A stretch of 64,000 nt of DNA from UBA1858 sp964636225 (GCA_964636225.1 CAZWQM010000002.1:1-64000); one strand, 5' to 3'. Numbered from the stretch's first letter, positions 34,887 through 43,869 are shown. Numbers and translations are program-made. The notes: generated by a model not told the origin, from the sequence alone.

Positions 34887-35552
34887 ATGGCGCTCGCGAT
34901 GCCGCAATGGCTTTGCTTTGATCTGGATGGCACCCTGGTAGACAGTGTGCCGGACATTACCTTCAGCGTGAACCAGATGCTTGAGAAATTTCAGCTGGAT
35001 TGTGTGGATGAAGTCATAGCGCGAACCTGGATTGGAAATGGAGCGGTTACTCTGGTGGAACGCGCCCTGACGCATGTGATGAATGAAAAACCCAGCAGCG
35101 AGTTCCTAGAAAAGGCCAAAGAGTGTTTTTTTCTTGCCTATGAACAAAATATTGCGGTCAAAACCGTGGTTTATCCCGGCTGCATGGAAGTGCTGGAGCA
35201 TTTTTTGAATCACAATATTCCGTTGGCCTGTGTTACCAATAAACCCAGAAAATTCACACCGCCGCTTTTGGAGAAGCTGGGTATGTCCGATTACTTTGCG
35301 GCACTGGTGTGCGGGGATGACTTGTCTACACAGAAGCCGGATCCGGCGATGTTGTATGAGGCAGTGCAACAATTGGGGGGTGAATTGCAAGCAGGTTATA
35401 TGATCGGGGACTCGGAAACCGACATGGCGACTGCGCATGGCGCCGGGACGGGTGCAATTTATGTTTCCTATGGCTATAATCGCGGCGTTTCGGTAGAAAA
35501 GTATCAACCGATATGTGTAGGCAGTTTAAAAGAGATTCCCGAATTATTCTAA
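34887..35552 (+). CDS. gph: Phosphoglycolate phosphatase
   Basis: A 221-residue HAD-superfamily hydrolase. The nucleophile motif CFDLDGTLVDSVPDI (about residues 11-25) is followed by ACVTNKPRKF (motif II) and YMIGDSETDMATAHGAG (motif IV). It hydrolyses 2-phosphoglycolate formed in DNA repair or by Rubisco oxygenation. Two start codons (34887 and 34899) are possible. It sits between rpe and trpE, the usual gammaproteobacterial place. Confidence 0.93.
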   Translation: MALAMPQWLCFDLDGTLVDSVPDITFSVNQMLEKFQLDCVDEVIARTWIGNGAVTLVERALTHVMNEKPSSEFLEKAKECFFLAYEQNIAVKTVVYPGCMEVLEHFLNHNIPLACVTNKPRKFTPPLLEKLGMSDYFAALVCGDDLSTQKPDPAMLYEAVQQLGGELQAGYMIGDSETDMATAHGAGTGAIYVSYGYNRGVSVEKYQPICVGSLKEIPELF

Positions 35553-35668
35553 AAAGAGTTTGCTAAATGTTTATATTTCATGGTGAGTGCTGGCGACTGG
35601 ATATCAATTGGCGTTGTTTAGCCAAATGAATCTTTACTCTGCACGATCAACTATGAATTTAAACTTCC

Positions 35669-37147
35669 ATGAACCAACAACAATTTTCTGAATTAGCCAA
35701 GCAAGGCTATACCCATATTCCCGTCTTCAGAGAAGTCGCCGCCGATCTGGACACACCATTAAGCGCTTATCTAAAACTGGCCAACTCGCCTAACAGTTAC
35801 CTGTTTGAATCCGTGCAGGGCGGTGAGCGCTGGGGGCGATATTCCATTATTGGTTTGCAATGTGATGAAGTTCTACAGGTGCGCGGAGAGCAAATCGAAT
35901 TGTTCAGACGAGGAGAATGCGTGGAACGGACTCAGCAGGCGGATCCTTTACACTGGATTGAACAATATCAAAGTCGATTTAAAGTGCCGCAGTTAACAGG
36001 TCTGCCCCGATTCATTGGTGGGCTGGTGGGATATTTTGGTTACGACACGATTCGTTATATCGAACCCAAGCTGGGGTCTTGTCCTAACACCGATGAATTT
36101 GGATCTGCAGATATTATGCTGATGTTGTCTACCGAAATTCTGGTTTTCGATAATCTGAAAGGGTCGGCATATATTGTGGTACTGGCGTCGGCGAGTGAGG
36201 GACAGTTTGCTCAGGCTCGACAAAGAATTGATGAACTTGCGCTGGGCCTGCAGAAAAATGCTTCATCATCACCGCTGTATGTTCATGAGGGAGAAGTTTC
36301 CAAACTGGATTTTGTCTCCGGTTTCAGTGAGCAGGGATTCAAACATGCGGTCGTTAAAGCCAAGGACTACATCGCTGCTGGAGACGTCATGCAAGTGGTG
36401 CTGTCGCAACGATTAAACGCTGATTTCAAGGGTGATGCAGTTAATGTGTATCGCCATTTACGGCGTCTCAATCCATCACCCTATATGTACTATTTAAATA
36501 TGGGCGAGTTTGAGATTGTGGGTTCTTCTCCGGAAATTCTGGTACGACAGGAAGGAGATGAGGTGACGGTAAGGCCGATTGCCGGAACGCGTCCGCGTGG
36601 AGAAAATCAGCAGCAGGATATCGCCTTGGAGAAAGAGCTTTTGGCCGATCCCAAAGAGCTGGCCGAGCATTTAATGCTGATCGATCTGGGACGTAATGAT
36701 ATTGGTCGCATTGCCCAAGTGGGCACGGTTGAGCTGACAGATAAAATGATTGTCGAGCGTTATTCTCACGTGATGCACATTGTTTCAAACGTAAAAGGAA
36801 AACTGGCCCCTGATTACTCGTGTATGGATGTGTTGCGTGCGACATTTCCTGCCGGCACAGTATCCGGAGCTCCTAAAATTCGTGCCATGGAAATCATTGA
36901 TGAGCTGGAACCCGTTAAGCGTGGTGTTTATTCGGGTGCGGTTGGTTATATTTCATGGCAGGGCGATATGGACACCGCCATTGCGATCCGCACCGCCGTG
37001 ATTAAAGATGGCACTATCTCGGTACAGGCCGGCGCCGGAATCGTCTACGATTCCGTGCCTGAAAATGAATGGATTGAAACGTTAAATAAAGCAAAAGCAG
37101 TATTGCGCGCGGCCGCAGCTGCGGAAAAAGCAGGGTCACGGCCATGA
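35669..37147 (+). CDS. trpE: Anthranilate synthase component I
   Basis: A 492-residue chorismate-using enzyme and the first committed step to tryptophan. The Trp-feedback site motif LANSPNSYLFESVQGGERWGR is at about residues 31-51 (core LFESV), and the catalytic half has GSSPEILVR, RPIAGTRPRG, ERYSHVMHIVS and GTVSGAPKIRAMEII. The 116 bp upstream contains no convincing Trp-codon leader peptide. It overlaps trpG by 4 bp, so the two subunits are coupled. Confidence 0.98.
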   Translation: MNQQQFSELAKQGYTHIPVFREVAADLDTPLSAYLKLANSPNSYLFESVQGGERWGRYSIIGLQCDEVLQVRGEQIELFRRGECVERTQQADPLHWIEQYQSRFKVPQLTGLPRFIGGLVGYFGYDTIRYIEPKLGSCPNTDEFGSADIMLMLSTEILVFDNLKGSAYIVVLASASEGQFAQARQRIDELALGLQKNASSSPLYVHEGEVSKLDFVSGFSEQGFKHAVVKAKDYIAAGDVMQVVLSQRLNADFKGDAVNVYRHLRRLNPSPYMYYLNMGEFEIVGSSPEILVRQEGDEVTVRPIAGTRPRGENQQQDIALEKELLADPKELAEHLMLIDLGRNDIGRIAQVGTVELTDKMIVERYSHVMHIVSNVKGKLAPDYSCMDVLRATFPAGTVSGAPKIRAMEIIDELEPVKRGVYSGAVGYISWQGDMDTAIAIRTAVIKDGTISVQAGAGIVYDSVPENEWIETLNKAKAVLRAAAAAEKAGSRP

Positions 37148-37725
37148 TATTAATGATTGATAATTATGATTCGTTTACCTATAACCTGGTTCAGTATTTT
37201 GGTGAACTTGAACAACAGGTAAAGGTTGTTCGCAATGATCAAATTGGCATCCGTGAAATTAATGAGTTAAATCCGGACTACATTGTGTTATCCCCTGGCC
37301 CCTGTACGCCCAATGAAGCGGGTGTGTCTCTTGAAGTCGTGAATCAGCTTGGCGGCAAGTTTCCCATACTGGGCGTGTGTTTGGGTCATCAGACTATCGG
37401 TCAGGCATTTGGTGGCAAGATTGTTCGCGCCAATGACATTATGCATGGCAAGACGTCACCTGTTTATCATCATAATAAACATGTTTTTAATGACTGCGAC
37501 CTGCCATTTGCCGCGACACGTTATCACTCGCTCGTGATAGAAAAAAAATCCCTGCCGGAGTGTCTGGAAGTGACAGCCTGGACGCAAAAACAGAATGGTG
37601 ACATGGATGAAATTATGGGCGTGCGACATAAAACACTGCCGATTGAGGGTGTACAGTTTCATCCGGAATCCATTCTGACTGAATTTGGCCATCATCTTCT
37701 GCATAACTTCATACGGCAGAACTGA
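37144..37725 (+). CDS. trpG: Anthranilate synthase component II (glutamine amidotransferase)
   Basis: A 193-residue class I amidotransferase giving ammonia to TrpE. The oxyanion and nucleophile motifs are LSPGPCTPNEAG and LGVCLGHQTIGQAFGG (Cys of GVCLGHQ), with the His-Glu pair in GVQFHPESILTE. The length suits trpG; a shared role in folate synthesis as PabA is possible. The stop codon overlaps the trpD start by one base. Confidence 0.97.
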   Translation: MILMIDNYDSFTYNLVQYFGELEQQVKVVRNDQIGIREINELNPDYIVLSPGPCTPNEAGVSLEVVNQLGGKFPILGVCLGHQTIGQAFGGKIVRANDIMHGKTSPVYHHNKHVFNDCDLPFAATRYHSLVIEKKSLPECLEVTAWTQKQNGDMDEIMGVRHKTLPIEGVQFHPESILTEFGHHLLHNFIRQN

Positions 37726-38747
37726 TGAGCATGTCTATTCAACAAGCGCTGGAGCAAGTTCTGGCAAAGCATGATTTAAGTTCAGAGCAGATGGAATCGG
37801 TGATGAATCTAATCATGCAGGGCGAAGCCACTCCTGCACAGATTGCCGGTTTTATTATTGCACTGCGCATGAAAGGTGAAAGCGTAGATGAACTGGCCGC
37901 AGCCGCTCGGGTTATGCGTAATCTTTCCAGCAAAGTGGATATTAATGCTCAACCACTGGTAGATACCTGTGGCACGGGAGGAGATGGACAAAAGACTTTT
38001 AATATTTCTACTGCCTCATCCATCGTAGCGGCCAGTGCCGGTGTGAAAATAGCCAAACATGGCAATCGCTCTGTTTCCAGCAAATCAGGTAGTGCGGATG
38101 TTTTAGAGGCTCTGGGCGTGAAGCTGGAGCTCTCGCCTGAGCAAATTGCAAAATGTGTTGAGCAGGTAGGAATAGGCTTCATGTTTGCGCCTATGCATCA
38201 CAGTTGTATGAAGCATGCAATTGGTCCGCGTAAGGAGCTGGGTGTACGCACGCTGTTTAATTTACTTGGGCCTTTAACCAACCCGGCCAATGCGAAAAGA
38301 CAGGTGTTAGGTGTATCTGATGATCAGTGGCTGAAGCCACTGGCTCAAGTGCTCGCTTCACTTGGTGCCGAACACGCTCTGGTGGTGCATGCCGAAGACG
38401 GTCTTGATGAAATTAGTACTTCATCTGTCACCAATATCTGTGAGCTGCGCGACGGAGAAATTACCCGTTACCAGATTAAACCGGAAGATTTTGGTATGCC
38501 GCTTTCAAAAATAGAAGAAATTAAAGTGAATAATGTGCAGGAGAGTGCCGACATTATCACTTCCATTTTAAAAGGCGCGACGGGTGCCGCGAGTCATATT
38601 GTCTGTCTGAACGCAGGCGCGGCCATTTATGTTGCGGGTAAGGCGGATTCACTCAAGGCGGGAGTAGCACTGGCAGAACAAAAACTTAGTTCAGGTGCCG
38701 CTCTGCAGGTGCTGACACAATTAATCGAATTGACTAATAAAATATAG
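37725..38747 (+). CDS. trpD: Anthranilate phosphoribosyltransferase
   Basis: A 340-residue enzyme that joins anthranilate to PRPP. The PRPP site is DTCGTGGDGQKTFNISTASS (about residues 80-99), followed by KHGNRSVSSKSGSADVLEALG, and MHHSCMKHAIGPRKELGVRT-like sequence in the substrate region. The length is typical. trpC follows after 24 bp, completing trpEGDC in Pseudomonas order. Confidence 0.98.
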   Translation: MSMSIQQALEQVLAKHDLSSEQMESVMNLIMQGEATPAQIAGFIIALRMKGESVDELAAAARVMRNLSSKVDINAQPLVDTCGTGGDGQKTFNISTASSIVAASAGVKIAKHGNRSVSSKSGSADVLEALGVKLELSPEQIAKCVEQVGIGFMFAPMHHSCMKHAIGPRKELGVRTLFNLLGPLTNPANAKRQVLGVSDDQWLKPLAQVLASLGAEHALVVHAEDGLDEISTSSVTNICELRDGEITRYQIKPEDFGMPLSKIEEIKVNNVQESADIITSILKGATGAASHIVCLNAGAAIYVAGKADSLKAGVALAEQKLSSGAALQVLTQLIELTNKI

Positions 38748-38771
38748 AACGGGATTAGAAAAAACAAACTC

Positions 38772-39587
38772 ATGGCTGAAAACAAACCTGAAATACTTGC
38801 CAAAATACTTGCGCATAAAGAAAAGGAAATTGCTGAAAAGCAAACGCGCGTGACGTTTGATCAAATGAAAGAATGGTCAAAAGAAGCGGATGGCAAGCGT
38901 CCCTTTGAATTGATGTTGAGGGGTGCTGCAAGTGCGAACAAAGCTGGAGTGATTGCTGAAATAAAACGTGCTTCACCTAGTCAGGGAATTATTCGCGAGG
39001 ACTTTGATCCAATGGCCATTGCGCGCAGTTATCAGTTTGCTGGTGCCACCTGTATGTCGGTATTAACTGACAATGAATTCTTTAAAGGCGGCGGTCCAGT
39101 ACTTGAGCTGGCACGTAAAGCTTGTTCATTACCAGCCATTCGTAAAGATTTTATTATTGATCCTTTTCAGATATACGAATCCCGTGTGCTCGGAGCAGAC
39201 TGTGTATTGCTGATTGTTGCAGCACTGGATGATGAGCAACTGGCATCTCTGTACGAGTTATCCAAGCAGCAAAATATGGATGTGCTTATTGAAGTGCATG
39301 ATGAAGATGAGCTTCAACGTGCATTAGCACTTAAGCCAACCATGCTGGGTATAAATAATAGGAATTTGCATACCTTTGAAGTGGATCTTCAAACCAGTCT
39401 GCGCTTGAAGGAAATGATTCCGGAAGAATGTTTGGTGGTAACAGAGAGCGGTATTCACACTCAGGAAGATGTGAAAATGATGCAGGTGAATGGTATTAAT
39501 TCGTTTTTAGTGGGAGAAGCGTTTATGCGCGCGCCGGATCCGGGGGCTAAACTAAAGGAATTGTTTTTTGCAGACAGGGCTTACTGA
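38772..39587 (+). CDS. trpC: Indole-3-glycerol phosphate synthase
   Basis: A 271-residue TIM barrel enzyme closing the indole ring. VIAEIKRASPSQGIIRED, MSVLTDNEFFKGG, RKDFIIDPFQIYESR, LIEVHDEDEL and GINNRNLHTFEVDL are the typical loops. It is the monofunctional form without trpF. Its stop codon lies inside a strong hairpin that probably ends the operon. Confidence 0.98.
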   Translation: MAENKPEILAKILAHKEKEIAEKQTRVTFDQMKEWSKEADGKRPFELMLRGAASANKAGVIAEIKRASPSQGIIREDFDPMAIARSYQFAGATCMSVLTDNEFFKGGGPVLELARKACSLPAIRKDFIIDPFQIYESRVLGADCVLLIVAALDDEQLASLYELSKQQNMDVLIEVHDEDELQRALALKPTMLGINNRNLHTFEVDLQTSLRLKEMIPEECLVVTESGIHTQEDVKMMQVNGINSFLVGEAFMRAPDPGAKLKELFFADRAY

Positions 39588-39604
39588 GCAGTAAACCCTG
39601 TCTG
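39571..39604 (+). terminator. Hairpin over the trpC stop codon
   Basis: CAGACAGGG and CCCTGTCTG form a perfect 9-bp stem, continued inside by TTACT/AGTAA after a mismatch, with loop GAGC. The TGA of trpC (39585-39587) is in the loop region. The following bases are A/T-rich but not a clean T-run, so it may end transcription weakly or protect the 3' end of the trp mRNA. Confidence 0.65.
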
Positions 39605-39643
39605 AATATTTCTATTCGCTAATTCTACTAGTGGATATTCTTA

Positions 39644-40282
39644 CTAGCGTGTTCCAAACACAACAATTGTTTTGCCGTGTGCGGTAATCAGACCCTGTTC
39701 TTCAAGTTCTTTTAATACACGCCCGGCCATTTCACGTGAGCAGCCCGCGATCTTGGCAATTTCCTAGCGAGTGATGCGAATTTGCATACCATCTGGATGT
39801 GTCATCGCGTCCGGTTGGTGCGCCAGATCCAGCAAGGTTCTTGCTACACGGCCGGCGACGTCCAGGAATGCAAGGTTAATTACTTTGCGGCTGGTATTAC
39901 GCAGACGACGGGTCATTTGACCGGCCAGCAACATTAAAATGTCCGGATCATGGTGTGCCAGATCGCGGAATTTGGAATAGCTGATTTCAGCCACTTCACA
40001 TTCGCCACGAGTAACAACGAGTGCGCTTCGCTCATCTGCTTCAAACAATCCCATTTCTCCAAAGAAATCACCCTGATTCAGATAAGCCAGTACCATTTCA
40101 TGGCCGGTTTCATCTTCGATCATAACGCTGACAGAACCGCCAGTTATGTAATAAAGGGTTGTAGATGGATCGCCTGCATGGATAATGCGACTTCCATTGG
40201 TGTATCGTTTGGTATGGCAGTTTTCTAGTAAGCGTGCGACTGTAAGATCAACTGTAGGCATTTTGATTTGTAAGTTGGACAC
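39644..40282 (-). pseudogene. vfr: CRP/Vfr-family cAMP-responsive regulator with internal TAG
   Basis: Read through, this frame encodes 212 residues (E. coli CRP has 210). It is interrupted by TAG at 39764-39766 after residue 172. The cAMP-binding half is intact: GDFFGEMGLFEADERSALVV with G75, E76, R85 and S86, then T130/S131 on the long helix, matching the CRP ligands. The TAG replaces the Gln of the conserved ITRQEI that begins the helix-turn-helix, and beyond it EIAKIAGCSREMAGRVLKEL and HGKTIVVFGTR remain in frame and well conserved. A truncated product would bind cAMP but not DNA. The start is GTG at 40280-40282. Its place between trpC and osmC-speD matches vfr of Pseudomonas. The good state of the downstream part means the mutation is recent or a sequencing error. 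Confidence 0.87.
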
Positions 40283-40369
40283 AAGGAACCTCTGACTTCT
40301 GGTTTATTTTGATAAAGTCTAGGATAGGAAGTTCCCTCTGTCGATTTGAGGAAGAATGAAAGGTAGTAA

Positions 40370-40816
40370 ATGAATGTACGAATAAAGTGGTTGGACCATA
40401 TGAGCTTTGTAGGGGAGACCTCGAGCGGGCATTCTGTGGTCATGGACGGTGCACCGGAAGTAGGGGGAAGAAATCTGGGTCCAAGGCCGATGGAGATGGT
40501 ATTGCTTGGACTTGGAGGTTGTACCTCGTTTGATATTGTTAGTATATTGAAAAAATCCCGAGTACCGGTAGAGAATTGTATCGTCAATATCAGCGCAGAG
40601 CGAGCAGATAGCGTCCCTGCTGTATTTACCCGTATCCACGTCCACTATATCGTTAAGGGGGCGAGGCTTTCTGACAAGCAGGTGCAGCGTGCGGTGGATC
40701 TGACATCTGAAAAATATTGCTCAGTGGCAATGATGCTCAAGTCTACGGTAGAAATCAGCTATGATTATGAGATTCAGGACACATCGACGTCGAAAGACGA
40801 GGAAACACATAAATAA
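40370..40816 (+). CDS. OsmC/YhfA-family protein
   Basis: A 148-residue OsmC-fold protein. The two redox-active cysteines of the family are seen in LLGLGGCTSFDIVSIL (about residues 45-60) and in SEKYCSVAMML (about residues 113-123). Members of the YhfA branch reduce organic hydroperoxides or have unknown thiol roles. It diverges from vfr, as PA0653 does in Pseudomonas, and its stop codon overlaps the start of speD by one base, so the two are coupled. Confidence 0.88.
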   Translation: MNVRIKWLDHMSFVGETSSGHSVVMDGAPEVGGRNLGPRPMEMVLLGLGGCTSFDIVSILKKSRVPVENCIVNISAERADSVPAVFTRIHVHYIVKGARLSDKQVQRAVDLTSEKYCSVAMMLKSTVEISYDYEIQDTSTSKDEETHK

Positions 40817-41613
40817 TGAAAGGCAAAAATTCAAAAATCAGTCTTTATGGGTTCAATAACCTGACCAAGACATTAAGCTTCAATTTTTATGACATCTGTT
40901 ATGCCAATACAGAAAAGCAAAGAAGTGAATATATTGAATATATTAATACAACCTACAATGCGCAGCGGCTTAATGATGTATTAACGGAAGTGGCCAATAT
41001 CATAGGCGCCACTATTCTGAATGTGGCCACTCAGGACTATGATCCGATTGGTGCCAGTGTCACCATGTTGATATCAGAAGAGAATGCTCATGAGCATGAA
41101 CTAAAACCCGAAAACGCTCCCATAGAAGCGCCCTCTGTTGTAGCGCATCTGGATAAGAGCCATTTAACCGCGCACACTTATCCTGAGTCTCACCCGGATG
41201 GTGGAATAAGCACATTTCGTGCGGATCTGGATATTTCTACCTGTGGGAAAATATCACCACTGAAAGCGTTAAATTTTTTAATTGACAGCTTTGATGAGGA
41301 TATCGTGATTATGGATTACCGCATTAGAGGTTTTACCCGCGATGTGACAGGGCAGAAATTTTATAAAGATCATTCAATCAATTCCATTCAGGAATACATG
41401 TCGGAGAAAACACGTCGGCAATATCAAATGATTGATGTAAACGTCTATCCTGAAAATATTTTTCATACCAAAATGATGCTGAAACAGTTTGAGCTGGATG
41501 GCTACCTGTTTGGTGTAGATGCAAAAGACTATCAAGATGAAGAGCGTGAAATGATCGAGTCTCATCTAAAAAATGAGATGACTGAAATTTTCTATGGTAT
41601 GAATTTGAATTAG
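40816..41613 (+). CDS. speD: S-adenosylmethionine decarboxylase proenzyme
   Basis: A 265-residue pyruvoyl enzyme of the E. coli (class 1A) type; it makes decarboxylated SAM, the aminopropyl donor for spermidine. The self-cleavage site is K114-S115 in HLDKSHLTAHTYPESHPDGG, and the catalytic Cys is C143 in DISTCGKISPLKALNFL. RGFTRDVTG and MIDVNVYPENIFHTKM match the E. coli protein closely. It is coupled to the OsmC gene upstream and convergent with coq7. Confidence 0.97.
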   Translation: MKGKNSKISLYGFNNLTKTLSFNFYDICYANTEKQRSEYIEYINTTYNAQRLNDVLTEVANIIGATILNVATQDYDPIGASVTMLISEENAHEHELKPENAPIEAPSVVAHLDKSHLTAHTYPESHPDGGISTFRADLDISTCGKISPLKALNFLIDSFDEDIVIMDYRIRGFTRDVTGQKFYKDHSINSIQEYMSEKTRRQYQMIDVNVYPENIFHTKMMLKQFELDGYLFGVDAKDYQDEEREMIESHLKNEMTEIFYGMNLN

Positions 41614-41669
41614 TCCTGAATTTAAGTAGCTGAATTATAAAAGATCGCAAATAACTGGCAGGTTGAAAT

Positions 41670-42308
41670 TCAAATCCAATATGCCGCGCCAGTCATGATC
41701 TTGGAAACCAGTTGCATGCTTTTTTGAACTGGTGCCGGAAGCGGTTTCCCGCCTAAATCACGGGCGGCCAGCCCGTGGCGCTGTTCGTCCTGCTTCATGA
41801 GCTGAATAATTGCGCGGCTTTTTTTATCTTGCGCGGAGATTCGGCTTAAGTGATTGTCCAGATGTTTTTCAACCTGATCTTCGGTTTCAGAAACAAACCC
41901 AAGACTCCAGTGATCTCCAAATAAACCTGCCATGGCACCTATCGCATAAGAGCCAAAATACCAGACAGGGCTGATCATACTGCGCGGTGTATGTAATTCG
42001 CGCAAGCGCTGTTCGCACCAGGCCAGATGATCTTCCTCTTCGGCTGCAGAAGTTTTCATTCGTGCCAGCGTGGATTCGTCTTTAGCGGTTAATGCCTGGC
42101 CGTGGTAGAGACCCTGAGCGGCGATTTCTCCTGCATGATTAATTCGCATAAGACGTCCGCTTAATTGAATTTCCTCTTTTGACATATCAGTTTCTTCAAC
42201 TTGATCAGCCGGATTACTGCGAGGAGTGCCTCTGGAAGAGCGCGTTAAGGTACGTAAGCCTCGGTCAAATTCTTCTATTAACCGATCCGGAAAATAGCGT
42301 TTTGTCAT
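41670..42308 (-). CDS. coq7: Coq7, demethoxyubiquinone hydroxylase
   Basis: A 212-residue di-iron carboxylate enzyme that adds the last hydroxyl in ubiquinone synthesis. Iron ligands are seen in RINHAGEIAAQGLYHGQAL, TSAAEEEDHLAWCEQRL, VEKHLDNHL and MKQDEQRHGLAA, the usual two ExxH sets. It is found next to speD as in Pseudomonas, where it replaces the UbiF of enterics. It overlaps the GlcF-like gene by 4 bp, so it is translated after it. Confidence 0.96.
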   Translation of the reverse strand: MTKRYFPDRLIEEFDRGLRTLTRSSRGTPRSNPADQVEETDMSKEEIQLSGRLMRINHAGEIAAQGLYHGQALTAKDESTLARMKTSAAEEEDHLAWCEQRLRELHTPRSMISPVWYFGSYAIGAMAGLFGDHWSLGFVSETEDQVEKHLDNHLSRISAQDKKSRAIIQLMKQDEQRHGLAARDLGGKPLPAPVQKSMQLVSKIMTGAAYWI

Positions 42309-43474
42309 GCTGTTGATGAATGTAAAAGTTGTCGGGCGAGCAATGTTACCGGATGCACCACAGCAATGTCCAAATTGGCGCTATCCAATCCCAGCTTTAA
42401 ATTCAATGCGCAACCGATGTTGGCAGATACAATCAGGTCAGGTTGTAGCATGCGTACCCGGTCGATTTTTGCTTCTAATAAAGCACGATTACTTTGTTCC
42501 GGCGACATGATTTGCATTCCGCCGGCGCCGCAACAGGAAAGGTTATCCTCAAACGTCAAAAGCTGAATTTCAGGAATGGCGCTGAGTAATTTTATAACAT
42601 GTACCCGTGTGCTGTTTTGCATTGTGCAAGGCATATGCACAAGGACACGCTGCTTAAAAGGTTTAAATACAGTGGTGGTAAAAGCTTCGTGGCTGCTCAG
42701 CCAGTCAATAATATCTTTGTGTGCTGTTTGCGATTTTGAAATGTTTTCATTCAGATGCCTTCCACAACCAGTGGCAAAAGATATAAATTCCGCGGAGTCA
42801 GGCTCTGATAAAAATTTATTGATTTCTCCTAATCGTTTTTCCGCAATTAACTGATAGCCGCTATGTTGCGCCAAAGCACCACAGCATAATATTTTATCAG
42901 GGAGGCGTGCTTTAACGTTTAACGCATTCAGTATGCGGACAATGCTGTTCATTGTTGGTTGGTCTAACAGCGGGCCTGTACAACCAGGAAAAATCGTCAC
43001 CGTCTCAGGGGCATGCTTTATCCCGATGGTTTTAACTTCGGACGAAAGATGGCGGAGTATGCGTGTGGACTGATTGTTTATCGGTAACAGTTTTATAAAA
43101 AACTTTGTCAATGAAATCAGGCGATGTCCCAGCGTATGTGTTAAGACACTTATGTATAAAAGCTGTGACCAACGCCTGAGTGGAGTGAGTTTGCGCCGGT
43201 AGAGTTGTCGACCCTGATCGATAATATATTGATATGGGACGTTGGCTGGGCATATTTGCTGGCACTGCATGCAGCCTGTGCAGCTTTGTAAATGGGTTGC
43301 CAGTGATGCACTGGGATCAAGTTTACCTTCTGCAAGCGCCTTGACCAGCGAGATTCGACCGCGCGGGGATTCTGCTTCATGCAGGCTGACTTGATACGTT
43401 GGACAATGGGGCAGGCACATTCCACACATCACACACTGATCAGCGGCTTTGCTTAAGTTCATAGGGCTGGGCAT
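42305..43474 (-). CDS. GlcF-like (Fe-S)-binding oxidoreductase subunit
   Basis: A 389-residue protein with an N-terminal ferredoxin domain: CVMCGMCLPHCPTY and CTGCMQCQQICPAN bind two [4Fe-4S] clusters. Two CCG domains follow (FPGCTGPLLDQPT with ILCCGALAQHSG, and HMPCTMQN with LSCCGAGGMQ). This is the layout of GlcF, the Fe-S subunit of glycolate oxidase, and of related lactate/glycerol enzymes. No glcD or glcE flavoprotein is present nearby, so the partner is elsewhere or different. It overlaps coq7, suggesting a link to the quinone pool. Confidence 0.85.
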   Translation of the reverse strand: MPSPMNLSKAADQCVMCGMCLPHCPTYQVSLHEAESPRGRISLVKALAEGKLDPSASLATHLQSCTGCMQCQQICPANVPYQYIIDQGRQLYRRKLTPLRRWSQLLYISVLTHTLGHRLISLTKFFIKLLPINNQSTRILRHLSSEVKTIGIKHAPETVTIFPGCTGPLLDQPTMNSIVRILNALNVKARLPDKILCCGALAQHSGYQLIAEKRLGEINKFLSEPDSAEFISFATGCGRHLNENISKSQTAHKDIIDWLSSHEAFTTTVFKPFKQRVLVHMPCTMQNSTRVHVIKLLSAIPEIQLLTFEDNLSCCGAGGMQIMSPEQSNRALLEAKIDRVRMLQPDLIVSANIGCALNLKLGLDSANLDIAVVHPVTLLARQLLHSSTA

Positions 43475-43563
43475 AGAAGGTAGTTTGTCCTTGGAATTTA
43501 ATAACTATAATAGCTATATTGTTGAATACAGTCTCTCTAACTGAATTAATATGGAAACCTGCT

Positions 43564-43869
43564 ATGAGCTATTACAAACGCCACTTGTTTATATGTACTA
43601 ACGAGCGTGATGATGGCGTCTGTTGTCAGCAACATGGCGCATTGGAAAAGAGAAAAGAAGTTAAAAAATATGCTAAGGAATTAGGTCTTACTGGACAGGG
43701 TAAAATCAGAATTAATACTGCAGGATGCCTGGACCGCTGTGACGAAGGGCCGGTTGCTGTAGTTTATCCAGATCAGGTTTGGTACCGCTATGAAACCAGT
43801 GAGGATCTAAAAGAAATCATTCATTCCCATTTGGAAAATGGGGAAATAGTGAGGAGATTAAAAATATAG
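43564..43869 (+). CDS. Thioredoxin-like [2Fe-2S] ferredoxin
   Basis: A 101-residue protein of the thioredoxin-like ferredoxin family. The cluster cysteines are seen in FICTNERDDGVCC near the N terminus and INTAGCLDRCDEGPVAVVYP in the middle. Such proteins are homologous to NuoE and hydrogenase subunits and carry electrons for unknown partners. I start at the ATG at 43564 (MSYYKRHLFICT), which matches the family; the frame itself opens at 43519. Confidence 0.88.
   Translation: MSYYKRHLFICTNERDDGVCCQQHGALEKRKEVKKYAKELGLTGQGKIRINTAGCLDRCDEGPVAVVYPDQVWYRYETSEDLKEIIHSHLENGEIVRRLKI

Noticed and set aside
35553..35668. Possible trp leader peptide before trpE (MVSAGDWISIGVV).
   Set aside because: Only one Trp codon, no tandem Trp, and no clear terminator/antiterminator pair.
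39764..39766. Genome-wide recoding of TAG as Gln.
   Set aside because: Several intact genes in the window end naturally with TAG, and the second broken gene has TAA, so local mutation or error is simpler.
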